Assembly: GCA_034670405.1 (NCBI GenBank)
Contig: JAXDDX010000005.1
Coordinates: 393,501 to 457,500, forward strand
DNA length: 64,000 bases
From: Hoplostethus atlanticus
Taxonomy: Eukaryota; Chordata; Actinopteri; Trachichthyiformes; Trachichthyidae
Direction: 5' to 3'
In this document: one piece after another, positions 34,901 to 47,290 of the stretch
How the letters are laid out: each line of letters opens with the position of its first letter
Numbering within the stretch: position 1 is the first letter of the stretch
Translations under genes and position numbers: made by a program
Notes under the pieces: generated by a model
Databases searched by the model: none
The model's input: the letters and a program-made list of their open reading frames with translations, nothing else
What the model was told of the DNA's origin: nothing

Positions 34901-35980
34901 TGGATGCAGAGGATACTGCACTGTAAGTACACACACTAATAGGGAGTCCATTGGCACAATATTCCATCATGCTATTGCCTGCTATTTGTGCAACTCTTCA
35001 CCGTAATCACTGACTCAATTAATATTGTTGTAGATCAGGATGGTGATTCAGTAAACACTGCTTGTGTGAGGAATCCATTGGCACAATACCATACCATACT
35101 TATCGTTTAGTTTCACTCTTTTCACTTTGCTGTTATTCAAATAATACTGCTGTAAAGCCCACTGATGGGAAACTGCTCCGTACCGCTCAGATGCTATTCA
35201 CTCTGATCAATGATTGTATCCCATTTAACTCGATTAACTCCTCACTAGTAATGGCACCCTGATGTGATTAGCACAGGCAGGCTGTGATCACATCTACAGC
35301 CATCAGTTTAAAATGAAAGTGAAGAGGTTTCTGACGATGTGTAATACATGCGATCGAATGTGGGTAAAAATAAAAAGGTATGAAGACGTCCCTGTTTTTC
35401 ACGTTCCATCCCAAAATGGCAGGTTTGAGTATCACTTATACTAATTATATTAATAGTCAATATAAACTGTAGCTCAAATGAAGCTGTGAAAGAGAAGATG
35501 GTTTGAATGGCATTCATCGGGGTTACAGATAAATCTCATTTTCTTATCTTTGAATTTACCTAATGGAAGAAATAATGGAAAATAAGGCTGAAGTTTAAAA
35601 TCAATGTTGCTGTAAATTAAGGGTTTCTTTCCAGTAAGTCCAATTTCAGAAAATAATGTTATCTCATGTTCATTGCTCCAAGTAAAGATAAGATAATTAC
35701 ATTCTCTTAAATGTTACAGCTTTTACAGATAAAGATTTTAAGGTAGTTGAGGCAATTCCTCTTTTTAATTATGGATACCTCGTTTGTGGAATGGGACTTG
35801 AAATGCCGATTCCATTTACCACAGTACAGTAAGGAATTAATTGTCAACTTGTTGCTACCACGTCACATGTGTATTGAAGGTGAAACTATTCTATATACAA
35901 CATAGTATAACTGTGAACCTTTTACGGAGGCAAAACATATGGTATCTCACTAATTTACTTCCAAAAGAGCTTATTTTAGG
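34901..35980. other. Intergenic with a weak ~127-bp internal similarity
   Basis: TCCATTGGCACAAT occurs at about 34947 and again at 35074, each inside loosely similar sequence, hinting at an old tandem duplication. 35260-35980 is AT-rich and unremarkable. Confidence 0.4.
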
Positions 35981-35984
35981 CTCC

Positions 35985-36250
35985 CTCTCCGCACAATCAA
36001 GCTGAATTTCAATTGGATTTAGCTCAGCAGATTGAACGTGCTCATTAAAAACCCTTCATGAACATACATGAATGCAATAGCTAGGAGAATAAATAATTTG
36101 TTTGAAAAGTCAGGTATTGTTTTTCTGCCATTTCCCTGTTATCATGCCTCGGCCCCCAGAGGCAGCGAGAGGAAGTGCACAGAGCTGGCGTTGCTTTTGT
36201 TAATTAAAGCTGTCAATCAGGAATGTGACTGGAGGTTTGTTTTTTGTTTT
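35985..36250. promoter_or_regulatory. Conserved-element candidate block 4
   Basis: TCAATTGGATTTAGCTCAGC, GCTCATTAAAAACCC, CATACATGAATGCAATAGC, TTGTTAATTAAAGCTGTCAATC. Palindromic TTAATTAA and TGTCAATC (a TALE-type site) sit within 16 bp. Confidence 0.35.
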
Positions 36251-37690
36251 TTTGCTTTTCTCTCTCTGGATCTGTTTGGTGTCACTTTGATCAAAGCGAT
36301 GATGAAAAGAGAAGCCCATTTCTTCAAGTAAACAACTGAATTGTTTCATGTCTGTTTAATGCAGAACTGTTTAATGCCAACTTTTGGCATGTGGATTTTT
36401 AAAGTGCTCAAAACTTTACTGCATAATTGTATCATCTTTTATTAATCTCTTTTCTCTCAGTAGGTTCAGCCTGCAGCACAACTTTTGGGTTCATTACTCA
36501 GTACTTGTTAGCACAAAGGAATATTGTTTTCTCTACTCAGAGATGCTTTGGAAAGTTGTCTGTGATAACCAATGATATGAGTCCTGTTCCATCATTAAAA
36601 GGGATGTTATTGCACAGAAAGTTTGATCTAACTCTGATGTACTATACACAAAATAAGGAGGAAATGAAGAAAAATCCTAAGGTATCATCCCTCAGGTCAT
36701 GTTATCTTTATAGATTAATTAATGTGGTTGAGGTTAAATGATTAAATTGCATGACACCACCCCATATATGGCCCACATTTGTATATGAATATCAGGCTTC
36801 TGCTCTTCTCTGATGCTTGGTAGAAACCTCATCCAAAGTGCTTGGGGAAGGACAGAAGAAGCCAAGCGCTCAATATGAAATAGAAACACGGCAAGTGTGT
36901 CGACTGTGCAGTGTTGAGTAAAGGGTCAATACAGGTCAGAGAACCAATAATGAGAGTTGAGTAAGTGTTAAGAGATTCTGACAACAGTGAGACAAAAAAA
37001 ATACACAGGATAGTAGTAGAAAAATATGAAAAGGTGGCTTGAAGTACTCTCATTTTGTGTTTGAAAAGGTGACACAGAAATCAGAATGACTATGAGTTTA
37101 TTTGAGAGGGTAGAGGGGTTGCAGGGTTGTTGTCACTTCCCTTTCAATTCAAGGAGTGTGTTTTCTTCAAAATTCAAAAATCCATAATATCTGATCACGA
37201 GAAGGCTTTCATATCCAACTTTTAAGGACATCCTCAGGAACGATCGATCTTTTATTAGTGATATGAATTGCACTTTCCATTTCAATTTTGGAATTGATCG
37301 AATAGGAAGTGAACTGAGACTTTACTCCGCTAGAGAGCTGCGGAAACGTGTAGACGGAGCAAGAAACTGTTTTTTTTTTTTTTAAATGTCTGATGAACCG
37401 ACGTGTTTCCATGTTCCCAAGAGAGAGTCTGTCTGTCTCATGTTCTGCAGAGACCAGAGAGCCCGGGCCTCAGAAAACCCCAGACAGCAGCGAGACATGG
37501 CTGTGCGATTAGAGAGGGAGATGAACCCAGTGTGTGTGTGTGTGCGTATGTGTGTGCGTGTGTGTACTATGTAATCTCCATTCAGCCATTCAGAGGTAGG
37601 TAGGCTGTGGTTAGCCTAAACACCCCTTGGATACAGAGAGACAATCACACTACGGCAGTAGGTAGGTGGGCAGTTATTCATCCACTTGTT
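36251..37690. other. Intergenic, AT-rich; small GT patch
   Basis: Nothing coding recognised. A T run lies at 37370-37383 and a degenerate GT patch at 37530-37565. Confidence 0.5.
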
Positions 37691-37880
37691 CAGTCAATAA
37701 GAAGACTGGTTTCAAAATATGATGGAAGGTTGCTGGTTTGAATCCCTTGACCGGCTGGGGAAAATATGTGTGTCCACGTGCCCTTGAGCAAGGCACTTTA
37801 CCCCTACTGCTCATTAGCTAACAGCAGAAGACTGGGGTTGTAGTTCTAGTTTTTTCTCCACTGAACCTCACACTTTAGAC
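37690..37880 (+). mobile_element. tRNA-derived SINE-like copy
   Basis: GGTTGCTGGTTTGAATCCC (B-box-like, 37728-37746) is followed by GACCGGCTGGGG and CCCTTGAGCAAGGCACTTTA (37781-37800), an order typical of teleost SINEs. Confidence 0.65.
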
Positions 37881-38500
37881 AGAGGGTAAAGCCTCTCAAA
37901 TAACAATTGTTTCTTTGTTGGAAATAAACTATCACTGACCAATCACCACATAACTGGATGGGGAAAATTACAATTATGAACAAAGGTTACTGAGACAGTG
38001 AAAGAACTGAACACATTCCAATATGGATTATTATAAAGGGTTTCAACGGCCATCGAGAGAAAGAGAGAGACTAATATAAACAAATGATCTCAAACAATCC
38101 TTGTTCATACTGATCAATAATTGAGGAAAGCTGAATAAATTCACTAAATGTGATTCATTATGTGTTGAAACGAAGTGTACATCGATAAATTATGGGAAAT
38201 GTTAAAAAGACCCACCCATGACAGGAGATTATATCAGGAATATTATCCTTCAAATCAGAAGGAGAAAGAAAAGACTGCTCAGATTTGCAATACTCTTGCT
38301 GCTCCGTCTGCAAACCAGACAATAAGATGAAGATGAAGATTTTGCTAAGAAACGGCTAAAATAGCTGGCTAATCAAAATGCTCTTTTCTATTCAGTGTTA
38401 AAAAGGAAAGGACAACACATGCACCTAACGGACCCGGTCAAACGACTACATTTAAAGTGTTCGTTTACTCGGGCTCCTGTTAAATATGTGGTTTGCAGTG
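37881..38500. other. Intergenic, nothing recognised
   Basis: AT-rich unique sequence without an identifiable exon or repeat. Confidence 0.5.
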
Positions 38501-38860
38501 GTGGAGCAGAGATAAGGATTGAAAAATGGCTGTGAGGGAGGATCCGTGATGAGAAAAGGCCAAGGAAATGCCAACTCAGGCTTCTGTCTCTGTTTGAGTG
38601 TCTGATTGTTCAGCGAGACCCTTTTCTAAGAGTCTGCCAGGGCCACTCTGAATAGATGCCAATTATCACGCCCAACAATGTTTCTCAACAATACTTTAAC
38701 GATGTGCCGTTTGTTGAAAAGCCACTAAGCTCTCAGGAGTTAATTGGTTTTTAAAAAGCAATATAAAATCCCATCGCAATAATCACTTCTCATAGACTCT
38801 TTTCTCTCTCCCATCAAACAAAGCCGCTAATTGTTTTAAGACTGAATGTGAGCGTTTCAT
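38500..38860. promoter_or_regulatory. Conserved-element candidate block 5
   Basis: About 350 bp without any repeat, containing GAGATAAGGATTG, GATGCCAATTATCACGCCC, GGAGTTAATTGG, CGCAATAATCAC and GCCGCTAATTG. It is one of the longest complex stretches in the gene desert. Confidence 0.35.
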
Positions 38861-39229
38861 GTGAAATTACCTAGAGTGTGTGTCGTAATGTGCACAGCTT
38901 GGCGTTTGGCAGGAGAAAAAGCAAGACGGATTTCTGCATTTCTCTTTTGTTTCCATCGGTTTTCATTGTTTCGAAACAGAAACTTTGAGGGTTGTTATGG
39001 AGACGTTCAGATGAAGATAGCTCTGTTTCTGGGAGAGAGAGAGAAGAAAAAAAAATCAGCTTATAATAACGCCTCAGTCGCTATGCAGCTATACTAAAAC
39101 ACCGGAGGATCACGGTTTCATTTACCTCCAAAATGATCTCATATCCTCTCTGATTACTTTAAATGATTTTATATCCTCTATTATCTCTGCCTTGATCAAA
39201 ATTCAGGGGCGAAATAAAACGGAAATACC

Positions 39230-39470
39230 TCACCTTTCCTTCTTCATTAGAAACCCCACATAAAACAAAAGAGGGCCCTGGCCTGCAGCCTATTCTGCCA
39301 TTGATGATGCACATTAAAATAGTGTTATCCAGAGCCATTGACCTCTGTAATAGGCCTCGTTCTGCCATACAATCCCAGCCTGGTGTTAATGCTCATTTCC
39401 ACTCTGAGGTGAAGGAGGCTACTGCAGTGATCGTGTTCCCTGACATGTGACATACAGGGGGTTAAGGGGA
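39230..39470. promoter_or_regulatory. Conserved-element candidate block 6
   Basis: Non-repetitive with GATGATGCACATTAAAATAG, CTGTAATAGGCC, GGTGTTAATGCTCATTTCC and GTGTTCCCTGACATG. Flanks are AT-rich. Confidence 0.3.
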
Positions 39471-40320
39471 TACAATAGCCCCCATCATGTAAGGAAGTCA
39501 CACAGACTGCTGGGGAAATATAGAGGAGAAAACTGGGCTCGGCATTAATGCACAGCACGTACTTCATATCGCCAAGCGTGATCCTTTTTTTGTCCTCTGT
39601 CCTTCAACAACAACAGTGCAATTACATTTCTGATGATAATAATAATTTAAAAAAAAGCCCCGGCATAAAGCAAAATGCTTGCTGTAGGGAAAGTTGGCTT
39701 TGTTTTTGTGATGTTCCCTTAAAAACGGTTCAAATCTCCCGTCAATGTCATTTACAAGGTAACGTGTTGAAAGAATTGAAGTGCTATTTAGTCTGAATAT
39801 TTGAAGGCCAAAAAACGAAATATTTCACAATTAATTAAAAAAACATAAAACAGAGAGTATTCAATATCGCACATTATTCCTGTTTTCTGTCAGTAACTTC
39901 ACAAAAAAAGGCGACACTTTTGATTCATTTCTGGCCCACTATTCCTACTCCCCCCTATGAACACAGCAATCACGTCATTTCTAATTCTTAAAGGTAATAT
40001 CCATTCCGCTAAAAATAAAATGATTGGATAGCATACTGACATCTGTAGTGAATTTTTTTTTTTGAAAACCACAGCGAGATATATCTATCCCAGTCTGTGG
40101 TCCTTGAAATCAATTCAGCCGATATGAGCAGAATTAGTGCTGCATCAGACCGAATTTAGCCTGATGAAAAGAAGCCTTTTGCCGACGCCACGGGAGCGCT
40201 GATGTCTACAGGAGGAGGGGAAGAGACAATAGAAAATGCATAATGCTCACAACAGTAGGATCCCTGCTCCCTCTCCACCTGGGACTCAGTGAGGAGGATC
40301 CCCTCTGACCAAAGCCCAAT
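39471..40320. other. Intergenic, AT-rich, nothing recognised
   Basis: Contains T and A runs near 40049-40063 and 39830-39845. No exon recognised. Confidence 0.5.
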
Positions 40321-40329
40321 TAAATCTTG

Positions 40330-40332
40330 CAC

Positions 40333-40374
<42 letters not shown>

Positions 40375-40502
40375 CTTCACGTGGAGTGACCTGCTTCCAT
40401 CATGAATATGGATGTGAGGGAAGAATGCAAATAAACCCTTGCCGGCTACAGGCAGGCAGGCAGGAAGACAAGACAGGCTGATAGACAGGCAGGCAGACAG
40501 GA

Positions 40503-40539
<37 letters not shown>

Positions 40540-40714
40540 GTAGCACAACAAAGAGCTGGTAGGGAATGAGAACAAAGGATCCACTCGGGTTGAAGCGGCA
40601 CGAATGCCTTTACTTCCCAGCTCTGTCACACCCAGAACCAGAGAGCACATGTCTGGATATCTGCCACAATAAATTACTATTACCGTAATGTGTGTGTGTG
40701 TGTGTGTGTGTGTG
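40330..40714 (+). repeat. (CA)n, (CAGG/CAGA)n and (GT)n cluster
   Basis: (CA)n at 40330-40372, a CAGG to CAGA tetranucleotide array at 40450-40540, and (GT)13 at 40688-40714. Confidence 0.95.
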
Positions 40715-41550
40715 TGATTGTGTTGGAGGATTGGGGGGGGTACAGTGTGCATTTGTGTGTACGCGTGTGCACGCGTGCCCGAGTGCTGGTGTGCTTATAC
40801 CACAACAATAAAAAACCATCAGAGCGATAAACTCACAACTCACTCAATCAACACCCCACCCGGTGCCTCTGACTGTCTTGTCGTTTAGCGAGACAGAGAA
40901 AGGCAGAGGCGATGCGGAAGACAAATGTGATGGAATATGAATCATTCTAATATGTTTTGTAAATATCTGCTGTGCTCAGAAACCGGATCCGCTAGTCAGT
41001 CAGTGGCGTAGACCCCATAAATATTAGATGAAGCAGGGGAGAAGGCTGCCCAGAGGACACTGGTGATCCCAGCTTGCAAACACACTGAAAATAGCTCCGA
41101 TAGCACGGGGACCATTAGCAGGCTTTCTTGTCTGGTTAACAACTGATTTTTCAAAAAAAATCTCCTTTTCTAGAGGGATGTCTGCAAGTTGAGTTAGAAC
41201 ACAATTTTAGCGATAAAGGCTCTAATATAAAATACCATAAAAAACAATATTGCAGCACAGATTTAAGATTTGAAATAGTGCATCGGGTTGATGCAACAGA
41301 TTCTCCACAGTGCTTAAATAGAATAAGCAATAAAACGGATGGCTTCATAGATAGTGACATTTAATGCAGGAGAAGTGCCAAGCCAGACGCGGTGTACAGG
41401 GGTCTGCTTGTAAATAATTAATCTTTGCTCTTCATGTCTTCTTGTCAGTACAGACGAGGGGCTTGTATCCTGGCAACGCGCCATGGTTCCCACATGCTGC
41501 AGGGAGAGAGAGGCCCTCAGGGGGGAGACAATCTTCAACCTGCCTACAGC
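40715..41550. other. Intergenic, nothing recognised
   Basis: Unique, moderately AT-rich; no gene evidence. Confidence 0.5.
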
Positions 41551-41552
41551 AA

Positions 41553-41586
41553 CAACACACACACACACATATAAACGAATATACAC

Positions 41587-41650
<64 letters not shown>

Positions 41651-41772
41651 ACCAGCCTGCCAGCTTAAACACAGACTTACTAACACTAGCAACATATGCA
41701 TGAATTCACGCATGCATACTCTATACCTAGCAGCTACTGGCTAGTCAGACACACACACACACACACACACAT
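41553..41772 (+). repeat. (CA)n microsatellites
   Basis: Compound interrupted CA run at 41553-41645 and a second run at 41750-41772. Confidence 0.95.
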
Positions 41773-42199
41773 TCCTTATAGGTATTCAAGATGCTCTGAT
41801 TGGCGCCTCCAGAATCAGACAGCTTCATTGCAGGTCCTGGTTTGTGCTCCTCTTCATCCAAACGTACAGGTAGCCCTTCGCAGAAATCCCGCTTTTTACA
41901 CGCTTTACTACATTAGCGCTCCTGCACTGCTGTTCCACCCCGAGCGGACTGAGAAAAAATCCTGCAGTGCTCATACAGGGCAGGGCTGCTCCTTCAATGC
42001 CTACTACTATATCTCTGTGCGTGCGTGTGGTCAGAGTGAGGCGAGCTTTCAGTGGCGCTGTGTATTAAATGGCGTATGGCTAACAGCCTCAGAGGTCACG
42101 GTAAGGGCACAGAGGGAAGTTCACCTTGCCATGGAGGGTGCAGGTAGACCACTTTAAATGTAAATCGTAATCACAAAGAACGCTGTCTTTTGTTTGAAC

Positions 42200-42560
42200 T
42201 AAAATGGACCCTGTGGGCCACAGCGGAGCGCACGCATCAAAACATCACCGGATAAATTAATCTAGACATTTAGGAGAAGACGCTGTTTTGGAGGGGGAGG
42301 CACGGCAGGGTCAATAACAACAGATAATTTCTGGCTGCTTCGGCAGAATAAAAGTGTTAGTTTTTCCTGCTCTGGTTCAGATAGCACAAACACGGTTCCG
42401 GTCTCCGGTACGCTCAAACACAGCTAATTATCAGTGATTATTTTTGCCTTCAACGTGAATAATCACCACCCAGGCCAGAGATTTGTACATTAATGCCATA
42501 ATGAGCCTGGAAATTGGGCACATTAGCACATATCTGCTAAAAGCGTGTGATACCCATTTT
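42200..42560. promoter_or_regulatory. Conserved-element candidate block 7
   Basis: AGCTAATTATCAGTGATTA, TTCAACGTGAATAATCACC, GTACATTAATGCC, ATAATGAGCCTGG and GGCACATTAGCAC occur in about 140 bp (42420-42540). No low-complexity sequence. The preceding 41780-42200 is complex too but has no clear motif. Confidence 0.4.
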
Positions 42561-42767
42561 TCATCCCATTTGCCAGAAGAGCATTCTGCCAGTATGGAGG
42601 ACTATTAGTTCAGCAATTTCCTGAAAAATAAAATACACACACAGTAACTTCAGATTCATTTCAGATTTCAGAGAGATGCTATGTTTTCTTAAATTCTCCT
42701 CAGTCCCTTTGTCAGTTGTGACACTGTCGCCAAAAGGTTTCATCCACATCGCTTTCACTTGCTACTT

Positions 42768-43231
42768 GCTACACACACACACACACACACAGAAACACAT
42801 CGACAAACACTTAGACCCACCTGGGCAAAAATGAAAAACACTGAATTGTTTGTGCAGATTGATTGTGGAGATGTATTTGGCTACATGTATGTGTTGGCCT
42901 CTCTCTCTCCCCCCCTCCCCCCCCACCCCCCCCCCCTCGTCTCTCTCTCTCTCTCTCTCTCTCTCTGGTGCTAAAGTGGCTGTGCCTTCAGGCTGGTGGC
43001 TGGTCTAGGGCTGATGAAGGCCTTCCCTCTCTGGTGGGTCAGGCTAATTATTATTCTAATGGACTCTCAGTCAGATGCAAATAGCTCTAATGGCAAAGCA
43101 AGAGCTGTGGGGGGGGAGGGAGGAGGAGAGGAGTAAGGGAGGAGAGAGGAGAGATGGAAGTGCACAAAATTAGATTAGCATTTTTGGGAGAGAAATAAGT
43201 GAGTGTTTGTGTGAGGAGGGGGGTGTTTTTT

Positions 43232-43269
<38 letters not shown>
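42768..43269. repeat. (CA)n, C-run/(CT)n, purine-rich and (GT)n tracts around a complex block
   Basis: (CA)n 42771-42790, C-run then (CT)n 42901-42966, G-rich purines 43108-43160, (GT)n 43234-43269. Between them 43035-43095 holds AGGCTAATTATTATTC and the octamer ATGCAAAT at 43075-43082. Confidence 0.85.
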
Positions 43270-43273
<4 letters not shown>

Positions 43274-44204
43274 ACTCTAAAGGGTCTATTTGAGGGGCTT
43301 ATATCTCCCGTCAGTCTAAGCTCTCCAGTTCAGAGCAAAAAGAACAGCTTAGATATATTGAACAAAAAATATATGGTAATAAAAACAGTTCACTTTCCTT
43401 CATCACAATAATTTGAATTCTCATTGCTTTGTAATATGAAATACTGAGGATTTTCTTCATCAGTTGAATTTCATTGTGTCTGGCTGATGCATTATATAGT
43501 AAAGGAACTGTGTTATATATAAAACATATGTCTTTCATGTAGATTATTATTATTATTGTGTTATTGTCTATTGTGTTGCTTGATAACGTAGGGCATTTTA
43601 AGAATGGACCCTGCAAACACATGCAGCTTTTAAAAAAGTGTGCAATGCAGCACAATGCCTAAGTATTCATTATTTTTTTAAACTCTACATATTTTACTGG
43701 CTGACTCTAAAATGAAGGCACAAGGTTTGCAGCACAATACCTGACATCCACCAACAGCGGTGTAATTGTCTGCTAGGTGGAGGGCATTGCAGGACAACGA
43801 CCTTGCCAGGGCTATTAAAGCCGAGAAAGACAATGTCACTTCAGCAGAACAGTCCAAGGCTGATCAGAGACAAACACACAAGACAGAGATTGTGGGGTGC
43901 ATTGTTTCCATGCCCTCTAATTCTCCCAGCTTCCCAGAGGTTTGTGAACCTTGCAGCGGGCCTGTTATGTTGCTGTTACCCAAGGACTTCCGGGCTCCAC
44001 TGTCACTGTATTGTGCACCAAAATGGGATCACTGCTACGCAAACTAAAACACAAACGGTCTAGAACGTGGATTATGTATTTCATTTTTAAATGTTTTTGT
44101 TTACAGCCTTTTCTCCAAGGTTGTTGGAACCAAAAAACAATTTAATTTGGAAAGTAGATAGGAGGCTGGAATGCTTCTTACCGTCTAAAATTGTGGAGTT
44201 GGGC
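43270..44204. other. Intergenic, nothing recognised
   Basis: AT-rich to 43700 then mixed; overlapping short frames at 43766-44145 show no domain. Confidence 0.5.
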
Positions 44205-44400
44205 GGTCTTTGGATATAAAAGGGTCCTCTAGTAATCATGTAGAAAAAAAAGAGAGGTCCAAGGCACTCAAATCAGTAAAAAAATGCCTTTATTCAATTT
44301 GGTTAGTCATTATATGCAGTTTTTAGCTTACAACTATGAATAGCCAAATGGAATAAAGGGTTTTGGACTGATTTTCAGAGTGCCTTGGTAGCGCTCTAGT
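44205..44400. repeat. Probable dispersed repeat fragment
   Basis: GAGGTCCAAGGCACTCAAAT, followed by AATGCCTTTATTCAATTTGG, has the look of a fish dispersed-repeat end. Near its other side GGTTTTGGACTGATTTTC...GAGTGCCTTGG repeats the GGCACTC word in inverse orientation. Class unknown. Confidence 0.4.
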
Positions 44401-45019
44401 TTCAATTTCTGAAGATTTTACGATTTCAGAAAGATATGAAAATAATCATCTAGATGGATCCATTAGGAGGCCGTCTGGAATGAGTTTTGATAACCATTAT
44501 TCCTGTTGACAACATGGTCTTACTGACAACATGTTGCTTTCAACATATGTTTATTGTTACATTTTTGCTTTTCCCACACATCATTTGATGCAAAAAAAAA
44601 GTCATAAGAGTGATTCAATTTATGATTCACTTTCACTGCTGACAGTTGATGACAGTGATGGCGTGTTACTTATGGCTGATCAATTCTACACCTGCAATAC
44701 TCCGGGGCAAAGAGCGTGCCGTGTTACCATGAGTTCAAGTACGAAGCTTTGAAATTCTGGGAACATCAAATGTAACAGCAATTGTTGACTGCCTTGAACG
44801 AAATGTAATTTTCCCTGCTTTGATACGAGTCTGAATCTAAATGAGTGTGCGCTGTGCGTTGATGAGTGCGGTAAATACCCATATTCACCTCAGTAACACA
44901 GATGAAATTCCCATTAAATTCCCAGTAACCATGGCGAGAGGGAGGATGGGAAGCAGCATTCCATTACAAAGTGGTATGGGAAGCACCAGCCACAGAGAGA
45001 CGATTGTTATTCAAGTTTA

Positions 45020-45078
45020 GGCCAATACAGAATGAGAGAGAGAGAAGACTGGAGAGGAAGGAAGCGAGGGAGGAGGAG

Positions 45079-45118
<40 letters not shown>

Positions 45119-45209
45119 GGAAGGGTGCAGAGAGGGAGGTGGAGAATAAAGTGGAGAAAAGGAGTGAAAGAAGGAAGGTTTAAAGAGGCTGTGAGTGAAA
45201 GCAACAGAG

Positions 45210-45251
<42 letters not shown>

Positions 45252-45260
45252 TGATGGAGA
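45020..45260 (+). repeat. (GA)n arrays in a purine-rich block
   Basis: (GA)17 at 45082-45115 and a second GA run at 45218-45249 within nearly pure purine sequence. Confidence 0.95.
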
Positions 45261-46225
45261 AAGAGAGGAGAGTATGAGAAACCGAATATCAGCCAGTTTT
45301 GGTTTCACATCAAGTCCTCTCACAGCTTGCCACCCTTAAGTAAAAAAGCATATCTCCCTCTGCCAGCTCCTCACCATTGAACTTTTTGTGGCAGAATTCA
45401 AGTCCCCTGGCAGTGACAGCTGTGGGCCCTGAAGTGGCGTTTCCCAGAGAGCCAGCCAAACATTCCTCCCTACTTTGTGACTTACAATGGGCACAATAAC
45501 TTCAGCAACAGGGCGGCACTCAGCAGACGAGAGGAAGAGGAGAAGTGGTGGCTTGTTTTCTGAGTGTCAATTATCTAGCCAGCTATAGTTTGCTTGGCTT
45601 TTTTCCTTTCCTCTTCATTCCCTTCTGCTTTGACCGCACTGCCTCACATCTTAGAAACATTATATAGCTTGAAATACCACACTTTTCACTTTGTCTTGCG
45701 CTTGGCAGCGCTGCCCGCACATTACGTCGGAGCTTAATTTCCATCCACTCTGTTCTTAAGTGCAGCTCAATTCATCTGGAGAGGATGTTAAGGCGTGCTC
45801 TGAGAGTTGAAAGAATACTACTAAATGAGCACTGACAAAGACCACCGCTGTAACAACAGAACCTGCTCTATAGAAAGAGACTTCAAACTGTTCCTCAGCT
45901 TAGGCACATTTATTGCTTTGACTGGGTCTGAGCCAGCAGAGTCGCACATATCCAGTTCCTGCACACACACGCCGACTTCAGATCACATATCAAGCCAAGC
46001 CATATTTTCTCATATTCCGAATGGCTTTGAAATGTCGTGGGATACACTAACACATATACCCCGCCACACACACACACACGCGCCAACGCTCGCCAACATC
46101 TCATTAATGCACGAAAGCCCTTTTTCTTGCTTCTTATCAGCCGGTCCTCTAAATCTGTCTCTTCATTTGAACTGGACTCTCGGCTGACCCCGCAGCAGCA
46201 CTCGTATGTTCGTCTCTTCTCCGAC
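45261..46225. other. Intergenic, nothing firm
   Basis: Mixed composition. A CA patch occurs at 46060-46082. Frames at 45825-46231 have no recognisable domain. Confidence 0.45.
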
Positions 46226-46229
46226 ATTT

Positions 46230-46470
46230 AGGCCTCATAAAACCAACTTGGCCTTTTGTGCAGAATCCAGTCTTTATACCTGCAGTGTGCTAATTTGTCT
46301 CTGGGTAACGGGGCTTTTAGGAAGCACCAGGCAGAGCGCGAGGCAATTTATTAGTCTAATTTAAAATGTCTGTCAGCAAAACGCTATGGGAGGCGGTAAC
46401 TGGCTTCATGATGACAGCGCTGTGAATGGAGAATGTCATGTTATAAAGTGGATACATACAGCTACTGGTT
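46230..46470. promoter_or_regulatory. Conserved-element candidate block 8
   Basis: Includes GTGTGCTAATTTGTC, GCAATTTATTAGTCTAATTT, AAATGTCTGTCAGCAAAACG and GGCTTCATGATGACAGC (a TGATGACAG TALE-type site). Repeat-free. Confidence 0.35.
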
Positions 46471-46549
46471 ATTATGCTAGGTTTAAAACCCTGACCTGTG
46501 TGCGGGGAGCTCGTATATCCAACAAATTCATGAAGATATAAAAACACAA

Positions 46550-46665
46550 ACACACACACACGCGCACGCTCATGAGCTCACACACGGGCGCATGCTTACA
46601 AATATATATTGTGCAAATACACACGCAAACATAGTCACATACATACATGCTCTAACTCTCTCTTA

Positions 46666-46711
<46 letters not shown>

Positions 46712-46820
46712 CAACACAACATCCCAGTGGATCAATCACTACAGACTAATTTATTATCTAGGGCATACTGATGCTGACCTGCAGTACAATTTGCATTTGC
46801 CTCACACAAATCCACTTTAT

Positions 46821-46867
<47 letters not shown>
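46550..46867. repeat. Matched inverted (CA)22 and (TG)22 microsatellites
   Basis: (CA)22 at 46667-46710 and (TG)22T at 46823-46867 are reverse complements of nearly equal length with a 112-bp spacer. Degenerate CA/CG words start at 46545. Confidence 0.95.
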
Positions 46868-46868
<1 letters not shown>

Positions 46869-47179
46869 ACCAGCTAAGTGAAAGCACCAGTGTCCTTCCG
46901 TGATGACTCAGTTCTTGGCTAGACCCTGTGCTGTCAAAAACAGACTCCACAATACTCTGATATCACCTTTCCAGCATTCACCTCTTATTTCTGGACACCA
47001 GACTACATTTATATTTCTCTCTGGCAGGCCTGACTTTGACCTGATTCAGGTCGTATCGACTGTGTCAGGAGTGAGGATATTATTTCTCTAGCTGCTGGAG
47101 AGAGGGCTTTTTATTTCAGGGTATTTCTACTTTGTTAGAGTAGCACGCAGTGGAGAGATGACGAGGTACGAGAGGGAGA

Positions 47180-47290
47180 AGGTATGAAATGCTACAATGG
47201 TCATCAGCTAGATTCTAACCCACGACACCGCAGTTACACAGCATGTGCCCGAACGAACCCCCAGAGAATAAGCGGTAAAAGCATTAGCTA
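47180..47290 (-). mobile_element. Possible tRNA-derived SINE fragment
   Basis: On the minus strand ACTGCGGTGTCGTGGGTTAG followed by AATCTAGC resembles the B-box area of fish SINEs. No other end is visible. Confidence 0.35.

Noticed and set aside
41553-41645. CRISPR-like regular repetition
   Set aside because: Simple (CA)n microsatellites in a vertebrate genome, not spaced direct repeats.
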